DNA of 64,000 bases from Primulina eburnea. Its lineage: Eukaryota; Streptophyta; Magnoliopsida; Lamiales; Gesneriaceae. The notes beneath the pieces were generated by a model, which was not told where the DNA came from, did no database searches, and was given only the letters and a program-made list of their open reading frames with translations. The position numbers and the translations under genes were made by a program. Numbering within the stretch: the first letter of the stretch is position 1; every line of letters starts with the position of its first letter. Below, piece after piece: positions 12,385-25,200 of the stretch. The stretch lies in assembly GCF_022965805.1 (NCBI RefSeq), contig NC_133117.1, positions 12,672,183 through 12,736,182 on the forward strand, in the 5' to 3' direction.

Positions 12385-14985
12385 TGTAGAACCCGATAAA
12401 TCAGATTACGTATAAGCCATGCATAATTACTATTATTTAAATTAAAATGATTTTTATGCATGAGGGCTTAAATTTATTCTTTTAAAATTGGTTGAGTTAT
12501 GATTATTTATTTTACGAAGAAGTTTAGTTTTTATCTTTTTGGATAAATAAGTGAGGCCGGACTGGAGTTGGAGTATTGAGATAAAATTTAATAATAAGAA
12601 AATATCCTAGAATTTATTTAAGATAAAAAATAATTTATTTAAAGGTAAAATTATGTTTAAGGATTTATTTAATTAATTGGAGTTAAGTAGTAAATAAGTT
12701 CTTTTATGTCCAATATTAATTAAAAGCCTAAATTAAAAGGTGTAACCAATTGGCATAAATTAATCTAGGACTATTTTATGTAAGAAATTGTAACTTAACA
12801 TGTTAGTAATTTATTTTAAGATTTAGCCATGCATGCAAGAAAATTACTATCCTAAATTAATTTAATTATTTCAGTAAAATACATAGTAAGTGTTTAAAAC
12901 TTTAAAGAGTTAAAATTGAATAATTAAGCAATATTTTACCCCATTTGTTAGCATAATTTTGGCCCCTTCAATCAAACCCTTACTTGGTTGGCAACTCTCC
13001 TTTATTGCCACATTTCCTTATTCTTTTTGGTACATAATTCCCTCACTTTTAATCACCAACAATTAATCATTTAAGCAATATTCTTGTCTTGTTTTGATAA
13101 GAGAAAAATCGGCCATCACCTCCCCTATATCTCCCTCTAATCCCATAATATCACCTCATTTCCTTATCTCCCAAAGAATCAAGGATAGAAAGATTTTTAT
13201 CTTGCCATTCAATCCACATTTAATTGGTAACCTTCCCATTCATTTCCTAGTCATTGTCTCCATCCTCACTCGCGAAATTTCAGAGTAAATCAGCAACAAA
13301 AAATCGTGAATTGCATCAAGAGAAACACAAGAGAGAAAACAAGAAAAGAAACTCCGTCTCCGCCGCGCCGTGTTCGCCGTATCATTTTTTTTTGTTTTCT
13401 TCAAAACGAATTTCAGGCATGTCTATATATTCTTTCCTCTTAAATCAAGTTCTATAAATACTTTAAAACATTCTATGTACATGATTCATGGAGCAAAAAC
13501 CGAAATTTGGACAGCAACTTTTCGAAAATTCAATGCAGTATTTTCGGCCCTTTCATTTGTGCCTCACGGTTTTGATTGTCTTTGTGGTTTCAGGAGGTTG
13601 GTTCGATTCTAGGCACTCAAGCTGTAACTAGGCATGTACTAGGGTGTATTGGAGTCGTGTTGGTCCATTAGTTCAAGCTCCTACACGCTGGACGAAGGCT
13701 TGACAGCAACTTTAACTTAGTTGCAAGGTTGAGTCTCGATTTCCTTGTTTTGATTGTCTAAGTTGAAGGTTCGGATCATGGTTGGTCTAAGGCCTGTAAC
13801 CATGGTGAGAACCCTTCCTTAGCATGTCCAGGACGTGACCAAGATGGCCTTTCATGGCTTGGTTCATGATCCCATCAAAATTTTTAACAAACAAGACAAG
13901 TCCTTCGGTTTTCTATTTTCTGATTTTGTGTGAGTGAGTTTCGAATTTTGAGTGGTTGGGCGGATCATGGTTGGCTACTAGCCCTTAGCCATGGTTCACA
14001 CAATACCTCATGATGTCTAAATCAAGCCATGAATGGTCATATGGCCATTGGAATGAGACAAGGAAGCAAGACAAAGCAACACCCCCACGCGGGCAGAATG
14101 GTGTTCTCGGGTGGAGCTTCGGATTGTTGTAGGTGTTTGTTTGGATTGTGGTTGACCTAGGGCCCTTAGCCATGGTTCAAGCCATACCTTAGGATGTCGG
14201 GGAGAGGCTCTGGTCAGTGGTTCAAGCCCCAATGGCCATTAGCCTTGTAATCGAAGCGAAGCAAACAAAGCTGCTGCCACGTTATTTCACAGCAACTTTG
14301 TCATCGGTTCAAAGGTCATGTACGAGTTTTTGTTTTGCTTTTAGCCTATTGCCTTGGACTAGACAGTACCTCAATGAGTTAGGAAGGTCAGGTCTTTGAC
14401 CGTTCGCGATTTGGTTAAGTTTAGAAGTCGTACGAGAATTTACGGTGCAATGTGCCAAAGTGACTCTGGAAAGAGCGTTTCATGATTTTGGCCTCCATTA
14501 CCATTTTTTTTGTATTACAGCCCTAGGGATTTATTTTCCATCATTTTAGGTATATTCTAATCATGACTAAACGATGGTTCGATGTTGGTTCGGGTTGATA
14601 TGGAGTCATGGTTGGAATATTAGTTTGTGGGTTGCGTTTGTCTCTTTTTTGGGTTCGGTTATGAAGCTTTAGTCAAGTTGAAATTATTTGCATGTTCCTC
14701 ATGTTAGAAGTAGGTCGCAGCAAGCCTGCGAATGATCCAACCCTTTCGATAAAAATGTGGTTATAATTATATTACGTGCAAAAATATAAAATGTTTATTT
14801 TTGAGATATATGCTATATGTCTTGTGGTCACCTCACGCTTATGGGATTTCTAACGGTGACTTACGACCGGTTCATGTTCATGTTCATGTATGGGTACAGG
14901 ACATCTAGTCCAAGGGCTGTGGTGATCTCTACCGCCCAGTATATTGTGGTTTAGTCTGATAAGACGATTCATGTTATGTTACGAA
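12385..14985 (+). mobile_element. 5' LTR of the plus gypsy, first part
   Basis: Collinear with 25659-~28220 of the 3' LTR, starting TGTAGAACCCGATAAATC. At ~14985, after ...ATTCATGTTATGTTAC, the sequence breaks into rearranged material; the matching continuation (GGGCCACTTGCG) is found at ~20273. It includes three diverged ~188-bp units containing TAGCCATGGTT-like cores (13777, 13965, 14150). No gene is supported. Confidence 0.85.
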
Positions 14986-16729
14986 CTTGATTGAAGAGAA
15001 AAGAATAATATAGACATGCCTGAAATTTGTTTTGAAGAGAACAAAAAAAATGATACGGCGAACACAGCGCTGCGGATGATGGAGTTTCTTTTCTTGTTTG
15101 CTTGTTGCTTCCCACGATTTGCCGAGGTTTTCTTCTGAATTTTCGATGGAATGGTGGATCATTGTTGGCTTCTAGCCCTTAGCCATGGTTCACACAATAT
15201 CTAAGATGTCTAGATCAAGCCATGGTCGGTCAAATGGCCATTGGAATGAGACAAGGCAGCAAGACGAAGAAACACCCCCACGCGTGCAGAATGGTGTACT
15301 CGGGTGGAGCTTCGGATTGTCGTAGTTCTAAAATTCAAGAATTAAGCAATATTTTACCCATTTTATTTAGCAAATTTTGGCCACCTCTTCTAGATTTAAA
15401 TTATGATTGACAAATCTCCATTTTTTATTCATTTCATTATCCTTTCTTGGTAAGATAATTCCCTCACTTTTAATCACGAATAATTAATAATTAAGTAATA
15501 TTTCTACCTTAATTTGAATTGCAAGATTTCGGTCAGCTCACCTCATCTAAATCTCCCTCAATCAATAATATCACACCTCATTTCCTCATCTCTCAAACTC
15601 AAGGATAGAAAGATTTTTATGTTGCCATTCAATCCCCACCTAATTTGTAACCTTCCCATTCATTTCCTAGACATTCTCCCCATCCTCACTCTTGAAATTT
15701 CAGAGTAAATCAGCAACAAAAAATCGTGACTTGCATCAAGAGAAAACAAGAAAAGAAACTCCGTCTCCACCGCTGCCGTGTTCGCCGTATCGTTTTTTTT
15801 TTGTTTTCTTCAAAATTATTTCAGGCATGTCTATATTATTCTTTTCTCTTCAATCAAGTTCTATAAATACATTAAAACATTATATGTTCATGATTCATGG
15901 AGCAAAAACCGAAATTTGGACATCAACTTTTCGAAAACTCTATGCAGTATTTTCGGCCCTTTCATTTGTGCCTCACGGTTTTGATTGTCTTTGTGGTTTT
16001 AGGAGGTTGGTTCAATTCCAAGCACTCAAGGCTGTATCTAGGCATGTACTAGCTAGGGTGTACTGGATTCGTGTTAGTCCAATAGTTCAAGCCCCTACAC
16101 GCTAGACGAAGGCTTGACAACAACTTTCCCTTAGTTGCAAGGTTGAGTCTCGATTTCCTTGTTTTGATTGTCTAAGTTGAAGGTTCGGATCATGGTTGGT
16201 CTAAGGCCTGTAACCATGGCTAGAACCCTTCCTTAGCATGTCTAGGACGTGACCAAGATGGCCTTTCATGGCTTGGTTCATGATCCCATCGAAATATTTG
16301 ACAAACAAGAGAAGTCCTTCGGTTTTCTCTTTTCTGATTTTGTGTGAGTGAGTTTCGAATTTTGAGTGGTTGAGTGGATCTTGGTTGGCTTCTAGCCCTT
16401 AGCCATGGTTCACACAATACCTCATGATGTTTAGATCAAGTCATGGTCGATCATATGGACATTGGAATGAGACAAGGCAGCAAGACGAAGCAACACCCCC
16501 ACGCTTGCATAATGGTGTTCTCGGGTGGAGCTTCAGATTGTCGTAGGTGTTGTTTGGATTGTGGTGGCCTAGGGCCCTTAGCCATGGTTCAAGCCATACC
16601 TTAGGATGTTGGGGAGAGGCTCTGGTTGGTGGTTCAAGCCCCAACTACCATTAGCCTTGTAATCGAAGTGAAGCAAGCGAAGCTGCTGCCACGTTATTTC
16701 ACAGCAACTTTGTCATTGGTTCAGAGGTT
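14981..16729. mobile_element. Rearranged LTR segments
   Basis: 14981-15125 is a short piece in inverted orientation (reverse complement of the region near 15830). 15126-15325 corresponds to ~13950-14130, and 15326-16729 repeats ~12905-14310. These are duplicated and partly inverted pieces of the same LTR, with no TSD at the joints that I can see, so recombination or repair rather than simple insertion is likely. Confidence 0.7.
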
Positions 16730-17377
16730 GCTGCTGCTAGGATTCTTGCCAAGATCTATATAAGTCCAGGAGGTCTTGGGTTCTAATCCTAAGAAGGCAA
16801 AAAGCTCCAGTGTCTGGGCTGGAGAAGTTCTATGAGTAATGGGCATTGAGATAACCGTGAGGGGACTTAAGCCTAATCGGGATAGCCCATGTGCATTACA
16901 AGAAAAGGCTCTGATACCAACTGTAACGTCCCAGATTCGACGAATGTACTCACTGTATCAGGATGGGCCTTTCCAGCGTGCTTATGTCCTCACTCACACA
17001 CACCCTAGAAAACTTCCCAAGGGGTCACCCATCCCAAAATTGCCCCAAGTCAGGCACGCTTAACTTTGGAGTTATTATGTGATGAGCTACCGAAAAGAAG
17101 ATGCACCTTCTTGATATGAGTAGTACCTATCAAATCTTCTAAGCCCTCTTCAAATGTACAGTCCATTACATTGAACAGTCTCAGGAATCTCTCTCATTCC
17201 GGTGTGGGATAGGTTCATTCATGTTCCCTTCACCTAGAAGCCTGCCAGGAGCCGCTCATTGTCCGTGCAACCTCATGGCACCGGCGATCACCCCCTGCCC
17301 TCATCGGACACGGGCCTCACATGCCCACTAGCTTCCGCTTGGTTCGTCCCCGAACCACACCGTACTCGGAGAAGTCG
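16730..17377 (-). mobile_element. Cassandra-like TRIM, partial, with 5S-derived LTR
   Basis: Read on the minus strand: a segment of about 130 bp (to ~17250), then a short LTR ending TGTAACGTCCC complement at 16921, then a tRNA-iMet PBS (about 16909-16920), then an internal domain (16730-16908) with no coding capacity. The LTR contains a 5S rRNA-like internal-promoter block (17012-17074). Short size, 5S block, iMet PBS and non-coding interior are the hallmarks of Cassandra terminal-repeat elements. The second LTR is missing. The exact 5' edge of its LTR is uncertain. Confidence 0.75.
17012..17074 (-). other. 5S rRNA-derived block in Cassandra LTR
   Basis: The minus strand reads AACTCCAAAGTTAAGCGTGC and later GGATGGGTGACC...TGGGAAGT, the A-box and C-box parts of plant 5S rRNA with a diverged middle. 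Only the promoter half is present, so it is not a functional 5S gene; in Cassandra it is known to act as an RNA polymerase III promoter. Confidence 0.85.
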
Positions 17378-19512
17378 GCTCTGATACCAACTATAGAGGC
17401 CCGTATTTCGTATTTGTAAGTTTGCGAAATTATTTAAAATTTTCTCTTTAAATAAATAATATGCCTCATTCATAAAATGAACTAATGAAAAGATTTAATG
17501 TTAAAGTAATAGCGGAAAAAATTATCGAGTTTTCAAACAACAACTTAAAATAATTCAACATGATGAAAATGAGTTTTGTGCATAAAAAGATAAATGAACT
17601 GAAGCATGAGGTCCTCGGGTTCCTACTATTGTTGACCCCAGCTAGCTCACTGGTACCGACCTCATCAGTACCTACAACAATCAAGTTTAGTGAGTCTAAA
17701 GACTCAACATGCATATATCGTGAATAACAAGTAAATATATCATAAAATTTTACGTAACATAAAAATATCGTATCGTAAAGCGTTATAAATACGTGCATAT
17801 CTGAAAATCATACGTGAAAGCTTTGCTTGATAGAGCTATGTCATAACATATCATAACGTAATTTTTTTGTAGAGATAATGTTTCTACGCAGTGGCCCATA
17901 ACATAACATGCAAGTCTGATCAGACTAAACCACAATATACTGGGCGGTAGAGATCATAACAGCCCTTGGACTAGATATCCGTATTCATACATAATCGTAA
18001 ATCGGTCGTAAGTCACCGGGTGAAGCAATCCCATAAGCATAAGTTGGTCACAAGACATATCGCATATATTTCAAAAATAAACATTTTATATTTTATGCAT
18101 GTAATATAATTATAACCCTGTTTTACCGAATGAGTTGGATCGTTTCCAGGCTTGCTGCAACCTAATTCTAACATGAGAAACATGCCAATAATCTTAACTT
18201 GACCAACAATTCATAATCGGACTAGAAACGAGACAATTACGCCCAACAAACTTAGTATTCAACCATGGCTTCGTACCAACCCGAACCAACATCGAACCAT
18301 CGTTTAGCCATGATTAAAATACTCCTAAAATACTGGAAAACATAACCCTCGGGCTGTAATACACGAAAATAGTGAATGGAGGCCAAAATTGTAAAACGCT
18401 CTTTCGAGAGTTACTTTGGCACATTGTACCGTAAATTCTCGTTCGAGCTCTAAACTTAACCAAATAAAAAACGGACAAATACATTACCTTCCTAACTCAT
18501 TGAGGTACTGTCCAGTCCAAGACCATAGGCTAAAAACCAACCAAGAACTCAAACAAGCTTCCTGAACCGCAACACCGCTGCTGTTCAATTTCAGTGGCAG
18601 CAGCTGTGCTTGCTTCGCTTTGTTTACAAGCACTGACCAGAGCCTCTTCCCAACATCCTAAGGTGTGGCTTAAACCATGGCTAAGGTCCCTAGGCCAACC
18701 ACAATCCAAGCAAACACCCAAGACAACGTAAAGTTCCCACCCGAGAACCATTCTACACGCGTGGGGGGTGTTGCTTCGTCTTGTTGTCTTGTCTCATTCC
18801 AATGGCCATATGATCGACCATGGCTTGATCTAGACATCATGAGGTATTGTGTGATCCATGGCTAAGGGCTAGAAGCCAATCAAGATCCACACTACCAATC
18901 AAAATTCAAAACTCACTCACACAAAATCAGAAAATAGAAAACCGAAGGACTTGTCTTGTTTGTTTAAACATTTCGATGGGATCATGAACCAAGCCATAAA
19001 AATTCATCTTGGTCACGTCCTAGAAATGCTAAGGAAGGGTCCTCACCATGGTTACAGGCCTTATACAAACCATGATCCGAACCTTCAACTTAGACAATAA
19101 AAACAAGGAAATCGAGACTCAACCTTGCAACTATGGGAAAGTTGTTGTCAAGCCTTCGTCCAGCGTGTAGGGGCTTGAACAAATGGACCAACATGACTCC
19201 AATACACCCTAGTACATGCCTAGATACAGCCTTGAGTGCCTGAAATCAAACCAACTTCCTGAAAAAACAAAGACAATCAAAACCATGAGGCACAAATGAA
19301 AGGGCCGAAAGTACTAGAATTTTCGAAAAGTTGCTGTCGAAATTTCGGTTTTTGCTCCATGAATCATGTACATATAATGTTTTAAAGTATTTATAGAACT
19401 TGATTGAAGAGAAAAGAATGATATTGACATGCCTGAAATTCGTTTTGAAGAAAACGAAAAAAATGATACGGCGAACACGACGCGACAAAGACGGAGTTCC
19501 TTTTCTTTTCTT
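17378..19512 (-). mobile_element. Inverted gypsy LTR segment with PBS
   Basis: 17378-17389 is a minus-strand PBS (TGGTATCAGAGC). From 17391 the sequence is the reverse complement of the plus-family LTR, from its end (complement of ...CGGGCCTCTATA) back to the region near the CGGCGAACACG block at 19490. The last base of the LTR is mutated (TATA for TACA). It carries the same diverged CCATGG-bearing repeats. It joins plus-oriented LTR sequence head to head at ~19512. Confidence 0.8.
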
Positions 19513-20096
19513 ATAACATTAAATCTTTTCATTAGTTCATTTTATGAATGAGGTATGTTATTTATTTAAAGAGAAAAATTTAAATAATTCCGCAAACTTA
19601 CAAATACGAAATACGGGCCTCTACAGTTGGTATCAGAGCTGACCTCTCTTAGTACGGTGTGGTTCGGGGAAGAACCAAGCGGAAGCTGGTGGGCATGTGA
19701 GGCCCGGGGCCGAAGAGGGTGGGGGGTGATCGTCGGTGTAATGAGGTTGCACGGACAATGAGCGGCTCCTGGCAGGCTTCTAGGTGGAGGGAACTTGAAT
19801 GAACCGATCCCACACCGGAATGTGAGAGATTCCGAGACTGTTCAATGTAATGGACTGTAAAGTTGAAGAGAGCTTAAATGATTTGATATGTACTACTCAT
19901 ATCAAGAAGGTGCATCTTCTTTTCGGTAGCTCATCACATAAGAACTCCAAAGTTAAGCGTGCTTGACTTGGGGCAATTTTGGGATGGGTGAGCTCTTGGG
20001 AAGTTTCCCGGGGAGCGTGTGAGTGAGGACATAAGAACGCTAGAAAGACTCGTCTTGGTGCAGTGAGGACAGTTGTCGAATCTGGGGCGTTAAAAT
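19513..20096 (+). mobile_element. LTR end, PBS and 5S-bearing Cassandra LTR, plus copy
   Basis: 19513-19624 is the last ~110 bp of the plus-family LTR (ending CCTCTACA), followed by PBS TTGGTATCAGAGC (19626-19638), the same ~130-bp segment seen at 17250-17377 and a Cassandra-type LTR ending near GGGGCGTTAAA. It is the mirror image of 16921-17400. At ~20096 the sequence returns to mid-LTR gypsy sequence. Confidence 0.75.
19942..20005 (+). other. Second 5S rRNA-derived block
   Basis: Plus-strand GAACTCCAAAGTTAAGCGTG and GGATGGGTGAGCTCTTGGGA; the C-box has one change (GAGC for GACC) against the copy at 17012-17074. It is a promoter-half fragment of 5S rRNA, not a gene. Confidence 0.85.
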
Positions 20097-20816
20097 GTTT
20101 ATTTTTTAGATATATGCGATATGTCTTGTGGCCACCTCACGCTTATGGGACTCTACCGGTGACTTACGACAGGTTCATGTATGGGTACGAACATCCAGTC
20201 CAAGGGCTGTGGTGATCTCTACCACCCAGTATATTGTGGTTTAGTCTGATAAGACGACTCATGTTATGTTACGGGCCACTTGCGTAGAACATTATATCTA
20301 CAGAAATTTACGATATGCTAATTTATGACAGGGCTCTATCAAGCAACTCTTTTACGTACGATTTTTGAGATATGCACGTATTTATAATTACTCATGACAC
20401 GATTTCCACGTTACGCTTTACGATACGATATTTTTTACGTTACGCCAAATTTTATGATATATTTTACTTGTTATTCACGATATATGCATGCTGAGTCTTT
20501 AGACTCACTAGGCTTGATTGTTGTAGGTATTGATGAGGTAGGGACCGAGGGCGGGGACCAGTGAGCTAGCTTGGGTCGGAAGTAGTAGGAACACGAGGAC
20601 CTCATTTTTATCATTTACTATTTATGCTCAAACTCAGTTTTTAATTTGACGAATTATTTTAAAGTTGTGGTTTTAAAACAATATTTGCTTCCGCATTTAC
20701 ATTAAACATTAAATCTTTTTATCAGTTTATTTTACGAATAAGGCATGTTATTTATTTAAAAATAAAAATGTTAAATAATTACGCAAATTTAAATATACGA
20801 AATACGGGCCTATACA
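20094..20816 (+). mobile_element. 5' LTR of the plus gypsy, last part
   Basis: Collinear with ~28040-28778 of the 3' LTR and ending CCTATACA directly before the PBS. 20094-20272 duplicates sequence already present at ~14785-14980, so the intervening 5.3 kb came in with a ~180-bp duplicated overlap. LTR length without that material would be ~3.1 kb, equal to the 3' LTR. Confidence 0.85.
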
Positions 20817-20818
20817 GT

Positions 20819-20830
20819 TGGTATCAGAGC
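20819..20830 (+). other. Primer-binding site (tRNA-iMet) of the plus gypsy
   Basis: TGGTATCAGAGC two bases after the LTR end. 20831-21058 is untranslated leader; its CTCGAGAAGCTCACGAAG portion is the complement of the leader preserved at 43558-43628. Confidence 0.93.
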
Positions 20831-21058
20831 CTATGTTCTTGTAAAGGGTTGTACTACTACTGATCTCGAGAAGCTCACGAAGTCACGTCTTCGGTCTGTA
20901 ATTTTACGTTTACGCATTTCGTTTAAAGCATGAAATATTTTAACATGTTTTCATGAAATGATTTATGTCCAGATTATTATTATGCAGTATTTATTTAAAT
21001 TTAAAGAAATAATAGAAATTATGCATGTTAGTTACGTATAGATTATGCATGGAACAAT

Positions 21059-22125
21059 ATGCCTCCTAGACGTATTCCTGAGCGCATGAGAGATGATGAG
21101 CATCGTCATGAGGACGGTGAGGATCATAGGCAAAATAGGGACTTACCACCACCCCCTCCACCGGACATGAATGCCCAGATGTTAGCCGGAATGATGCAGT
21201 TCTTTGCACAGTTTGCGGGGAACAATGTTGTGGTAGCCAGGCAGACGGGGCCTGAGACTACCTATGAGCGGTTCATGAAGATGAGACCGAAAGAGTTCTC
21301 CGGGACGACAGATCCCATGATTGCCGAGGGCTGGATTAAGTCCCTTGAGGTTATCTTCGAGTTCATGGGGCTTCGAGATGAGGACAGGGTTCGTTGTGCG
21401 ACTTATCTGTTTGGAGGAGACACCCGCTTATGGTGGGAAGCAGCATCTATAGCCTTGAATGTGGCTACTCTGAGCTGGACGTGCTTTAAAGAGGTATTCT
21501 ACTTCTAAATTTTTTACTGACGAGGTGCGTTCCAGGTTGACCAGGGAATTTATGACCCTGAGACAGGGAGACATGATTGTTGCGGAGTTCATCCCTAAGT
21601 TTGAGAGGGGTTGCCTTTTTGTACCCCTGATTGCAAATGACACTGTAGCCAAATTGAGGAAATTTATGGACGGTCTACGGCCGATCTTGCGCCGTTATGT
21701 TAGGGTAGCTGGTTCTACTACATATGACGTCGCTTTCCCCAGAGCTCTAGCTGCAGAGCAGGATCTGAATAATATTGAGAGAGATCGCCAAGGCAAGCGA
21801 CCAGTTCAAGTGCCGCACCGCCCTCCTCAGCAGCAACATCAGAATAAGAGGCCTTTCCATGGACCATCCAGGAACATAGGACATCAGTAGCAGGGACGGG
21901 CAGTCCCGAGGACCGTAGAGTACCCAGTCTGTGCTAAGTGCACGTGCCGTCACGCTGGAGCTTGTATGTATGGCTCAGGGAAGTGCTACAAGTGTGGTAG
22001 TCCTTGACCACTTACTGAAGTATTGCCCTCAGGGGAGTCTGCCTACCCAAGGCAGAGTTTTTGCCCTCCATGCAGCGGAGACAAACCCAGAGACGATGCT
22101 CTTGACAGGTATCTTAAAGCTTTAA
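21059..22125 (+). pseudogene. Gypsy gag
   Basis: It starts at ATG 21059 (MPPRRIPERMRDD), with a proline run, then the retrotransposon gag domain (RPKEFSGTTDPMIAEGWIKS, CATYLFGGDTRLWWE). A frameshift near 21500 moves the reading frame; it continues at about 21510-21890 with the REFMTLRQGDM, RGCLFVPLIAND and FMDGLRPILRR blocks typical of the family. A stop at 21888 precedes a degraded zinc-knuckle region (about 21925-22000; CAKC...H...C and CYKCG). Gag would package the element RNA in virus-like particles, but at least one frameshift and one stop break it. Confidence 0.9.
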
Positions 22126-22299
22126 GTTTATATTTAAAAGTTATTGTTTCGAGGGTTTGGGTTAAGGTTTTGAACTTAGAAGTTGTGATAGGATTGCATG
22201 CTCTAATCAGCGTTAATTCGGGAAATTAGATTAGAAGAACTTTGACCTTCGCATGTCTATGAGTTAGTTCTAGTAATTATTGGGTTCAGCTTGATGTTC

Positions 22300-25200
22300 C
22301 AACCTTTCAGGGAGAATTTTTATAGCTGGTTCAGCTACGAATGCATTGATAGATTCATGGTACTCATTCGTTAATTTCGGAGACCTTTGCGAATTTTTTC
22401 CAAATCAAGACCATTGGGCTAGATGTGGCGTATTAGGTAGTATTGCCTTCTGGAGAGGAGCTCGCAGCTACTAATATGATCCGGGAGATAGACCTCGAGC
22501 TTCATCCTGAGTATGGAGTGGCTATTAAGGAACAGAGTTTTGATTGACTTCCAGAGGAGATCTGTTCTAGTCCGACCGCTTGGGAGAGAGCAGTTCTTAT
22601 TCGAACCCGACAGGTACTTTCTTTTACCGCGTATAATACCTTGTGTCCAGGCTAGGAAGCTTATGCGTAGAGGGTGTCGATCATTTTTAGCAACTTTTGT
22701 ATCTGTTCCCGAGACACCCAGACAGTCAGCCTCCGATGTCCCAATTGTTAGGGACTTTCTAGACGTGTTTCCTGATGACGTCTCTGGTTTGCCACCGGTG
22801 AGGGAAGTGGAGATTTCTATTGAGCTTATGCCAGGTACCGCACCGATCTCAAAAGAGCCGTACCGATTAGCACCGACAGAGATGGCAAACCTCAAGAAGC
22901 AGATCCAGGAACTTCTTGACAAGGAGTTCATTTGCCCGAGTTTTTCACCATGAGGCGTGCCAGTCATATTTGTGAAGAAGAAGGATGGTTCGATGAGGCT
23001 CTGCATTGATTACCGGAATTGAACAGGGTTGTGAAGAACAAATACCCACTCTCGAGAATTGAAGATCTATTTGACCAGTTGTAGGGAGCCTCAGTATTCT
23101 CAAAGATTTATCTGGGTTCTAGTTATCACCAGTTGAGGGTGAAAGATGACGATGTTCTCAAGACTGCTTTAGAACTCGTTACGGCCACTTCGAGTTACTT
23201 GTGATGTCGTTCGGTTTGACTAATGCGCCAGCGATCTTCATGGATCTCATGAATCGCGTATTTCTGCCGTATCTTGATCAGTTCGTGATAGTATTCATAG
23301 ACGACATTCTCGTCTACTCAAAGAATCAAGAGGATCACAGCAGACATCTGACCGCAGTTTGCAGACCTTACAGAAGCACAAGCTTTTCGCAAAGTTCAGT
23401 AAGTGTGAGTTATGGTTAGAGAAGGTGGCATTCTTAGGCCACATGGTTTCTAGCAGCGGATATCGAGGTAGACCCAGCGAAAGTTGCAGCAGTCAAAGAT
23501 TGGGTTGTACCAGCAGTATACATCAGAAATCCGTAGTTTCCTTGGGCTAGCAGGATATTATCGGAAGTTTATTCAGGGATTCTCCTCTATCGTATTTCCA
23601 CTCACGTCGTTGACAAAGAAGAATGCTAAATTTGTGTGGAGCGATGAGTGTCAAAAGAGCTTCGATACGTTGAAGCAAGATCTTATCTCAGCACCAGTAT
23701 TGGCCATGCCGTCAGGACCCGGACACTTTGTTTTGTATACCGATGCTTCGAAACTCGGTCTAGGCGTAGTATTGATGCAGCATGGGAAGTTAAAAGCGTA
23801 TGTTTCTCGCCAGTTAAAAATCCATGAGAAGAACTACCCTACCCACGATCTAGATTTGGTAGCCGTTGTTTTTGCCTTGAAGATTTTGAGGCATTATTTT
23901 TCCGGAGAGAAGTGCCAGCCCTTTACAGACCATAAGAGCCTCAAGTATTTCTTTACGCAGAAAGAGCTGAATATGCGTCAGAGGCGTTGGTTGGAGCTAG
24001 TGAAAGACTATGACTCTGACATTAGCTACCACCCGGGCAAGGCTAATTTAGTTGCGGATGCACTGAGCAGGAAATTCACAGTGATGGCTCAATTGGTGAT
24101 TCCGAGACCTCTTCAGTTTGAGATGCAAAGGTTTGACCTAGAGACTTATCTTCGAGGTAGAGTTCCTCGTCTAACTACTTAGACGATTCAGTCTTCTCTT
24201 CTAGACCGTATTTGCTGTGGACAGTCAGTAGATGAGCAGTTGGCAAAGTGGAGGGAGATAGATGAGGCCAAGGGCAGTATTTTGTATACAGTTAGCGACA
24301 CTATTATGAGATATTGAGACAGAATGTGGGTTTCTAGCAGCGATTCTATTCGAGCAGATATTTTATCTGAGGCCCACATGTCGCCATACTCTATTCATAC
24401 TGGGAGTACGAAGATGTACAAAGACCTGCAGTTGTTGTATTGGTGCCCCGGAATGAAGAAGGATATCAGACGTTTTGTATCCGAGTGTCTGACGTGTCAG
24501 CTAGTGAAAGCGGAACATCAGAGACCAGCAGGCTTGCTCAAGCCTCTTCCTATTCCCGAGTGGAAGTGGGAGAATATTACCATGGACTTCGTGGTAGGTT
24601 TGCCGAAGTCAGCCAGAGGATCAAATGCTATCTGGGTGATTGTTGATCTTCTTACCAAGTCAGCACACTTCTTGCCCATTAAGACGACTTTCACCATGAT
24701 TCAGTATGCAGAGTTGTACATCCGAGAGATAGTCAGACTTCATGGTATTCCCGTTTCTATAGTATCTGACCGAGATCTGGATTCACTTCCTCCTTTTGGA
24801 AGAGTCTGCATTCAACTGTGGGTACGAAGTTGCTGTTTAGCACAACCTTCCATCCTCAGACGGATGGTCAGTCAGAGAGAGTTATCTAGAGTTTGGAGGA
24901 TTTTATCCGTGCATGTGTCATCAATTTCTCAGGGAGTTGGGAGTCGAATTTTCCATTGGTGGAGTTCTCCTATAACAACAGTTTTCATTCATCTATAGGT
25001 ATGGCTCTGTATAAAGCACTGTACGGTCGTAAGTGTAGATCTCCTATTCATTGGGGTGAAGTAGGGGAGAGATCAGAATTGGGTCGGAGATTATTCAGCA
25101 GACTACCGATGTAGTAGTCAAGATCCGTGATAGGTTGAGGACTGCTCAGAGTCGACAGAAGAATTATGCGGATCAGAGGAGGATGGATCTAGAGTTTGCC

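Noticed and set aside
17012..17074. A 5S rRNA gene
   Set aside because: Only the A- and C-box portion is recognisable, the middle is diverged and it lies in a TRIM LTR.
22419..23006. 195-codon minus-strand frame
   Set aside because: Antisense shadow of the protease-RT region, whose own frame shows clear pol motifs.
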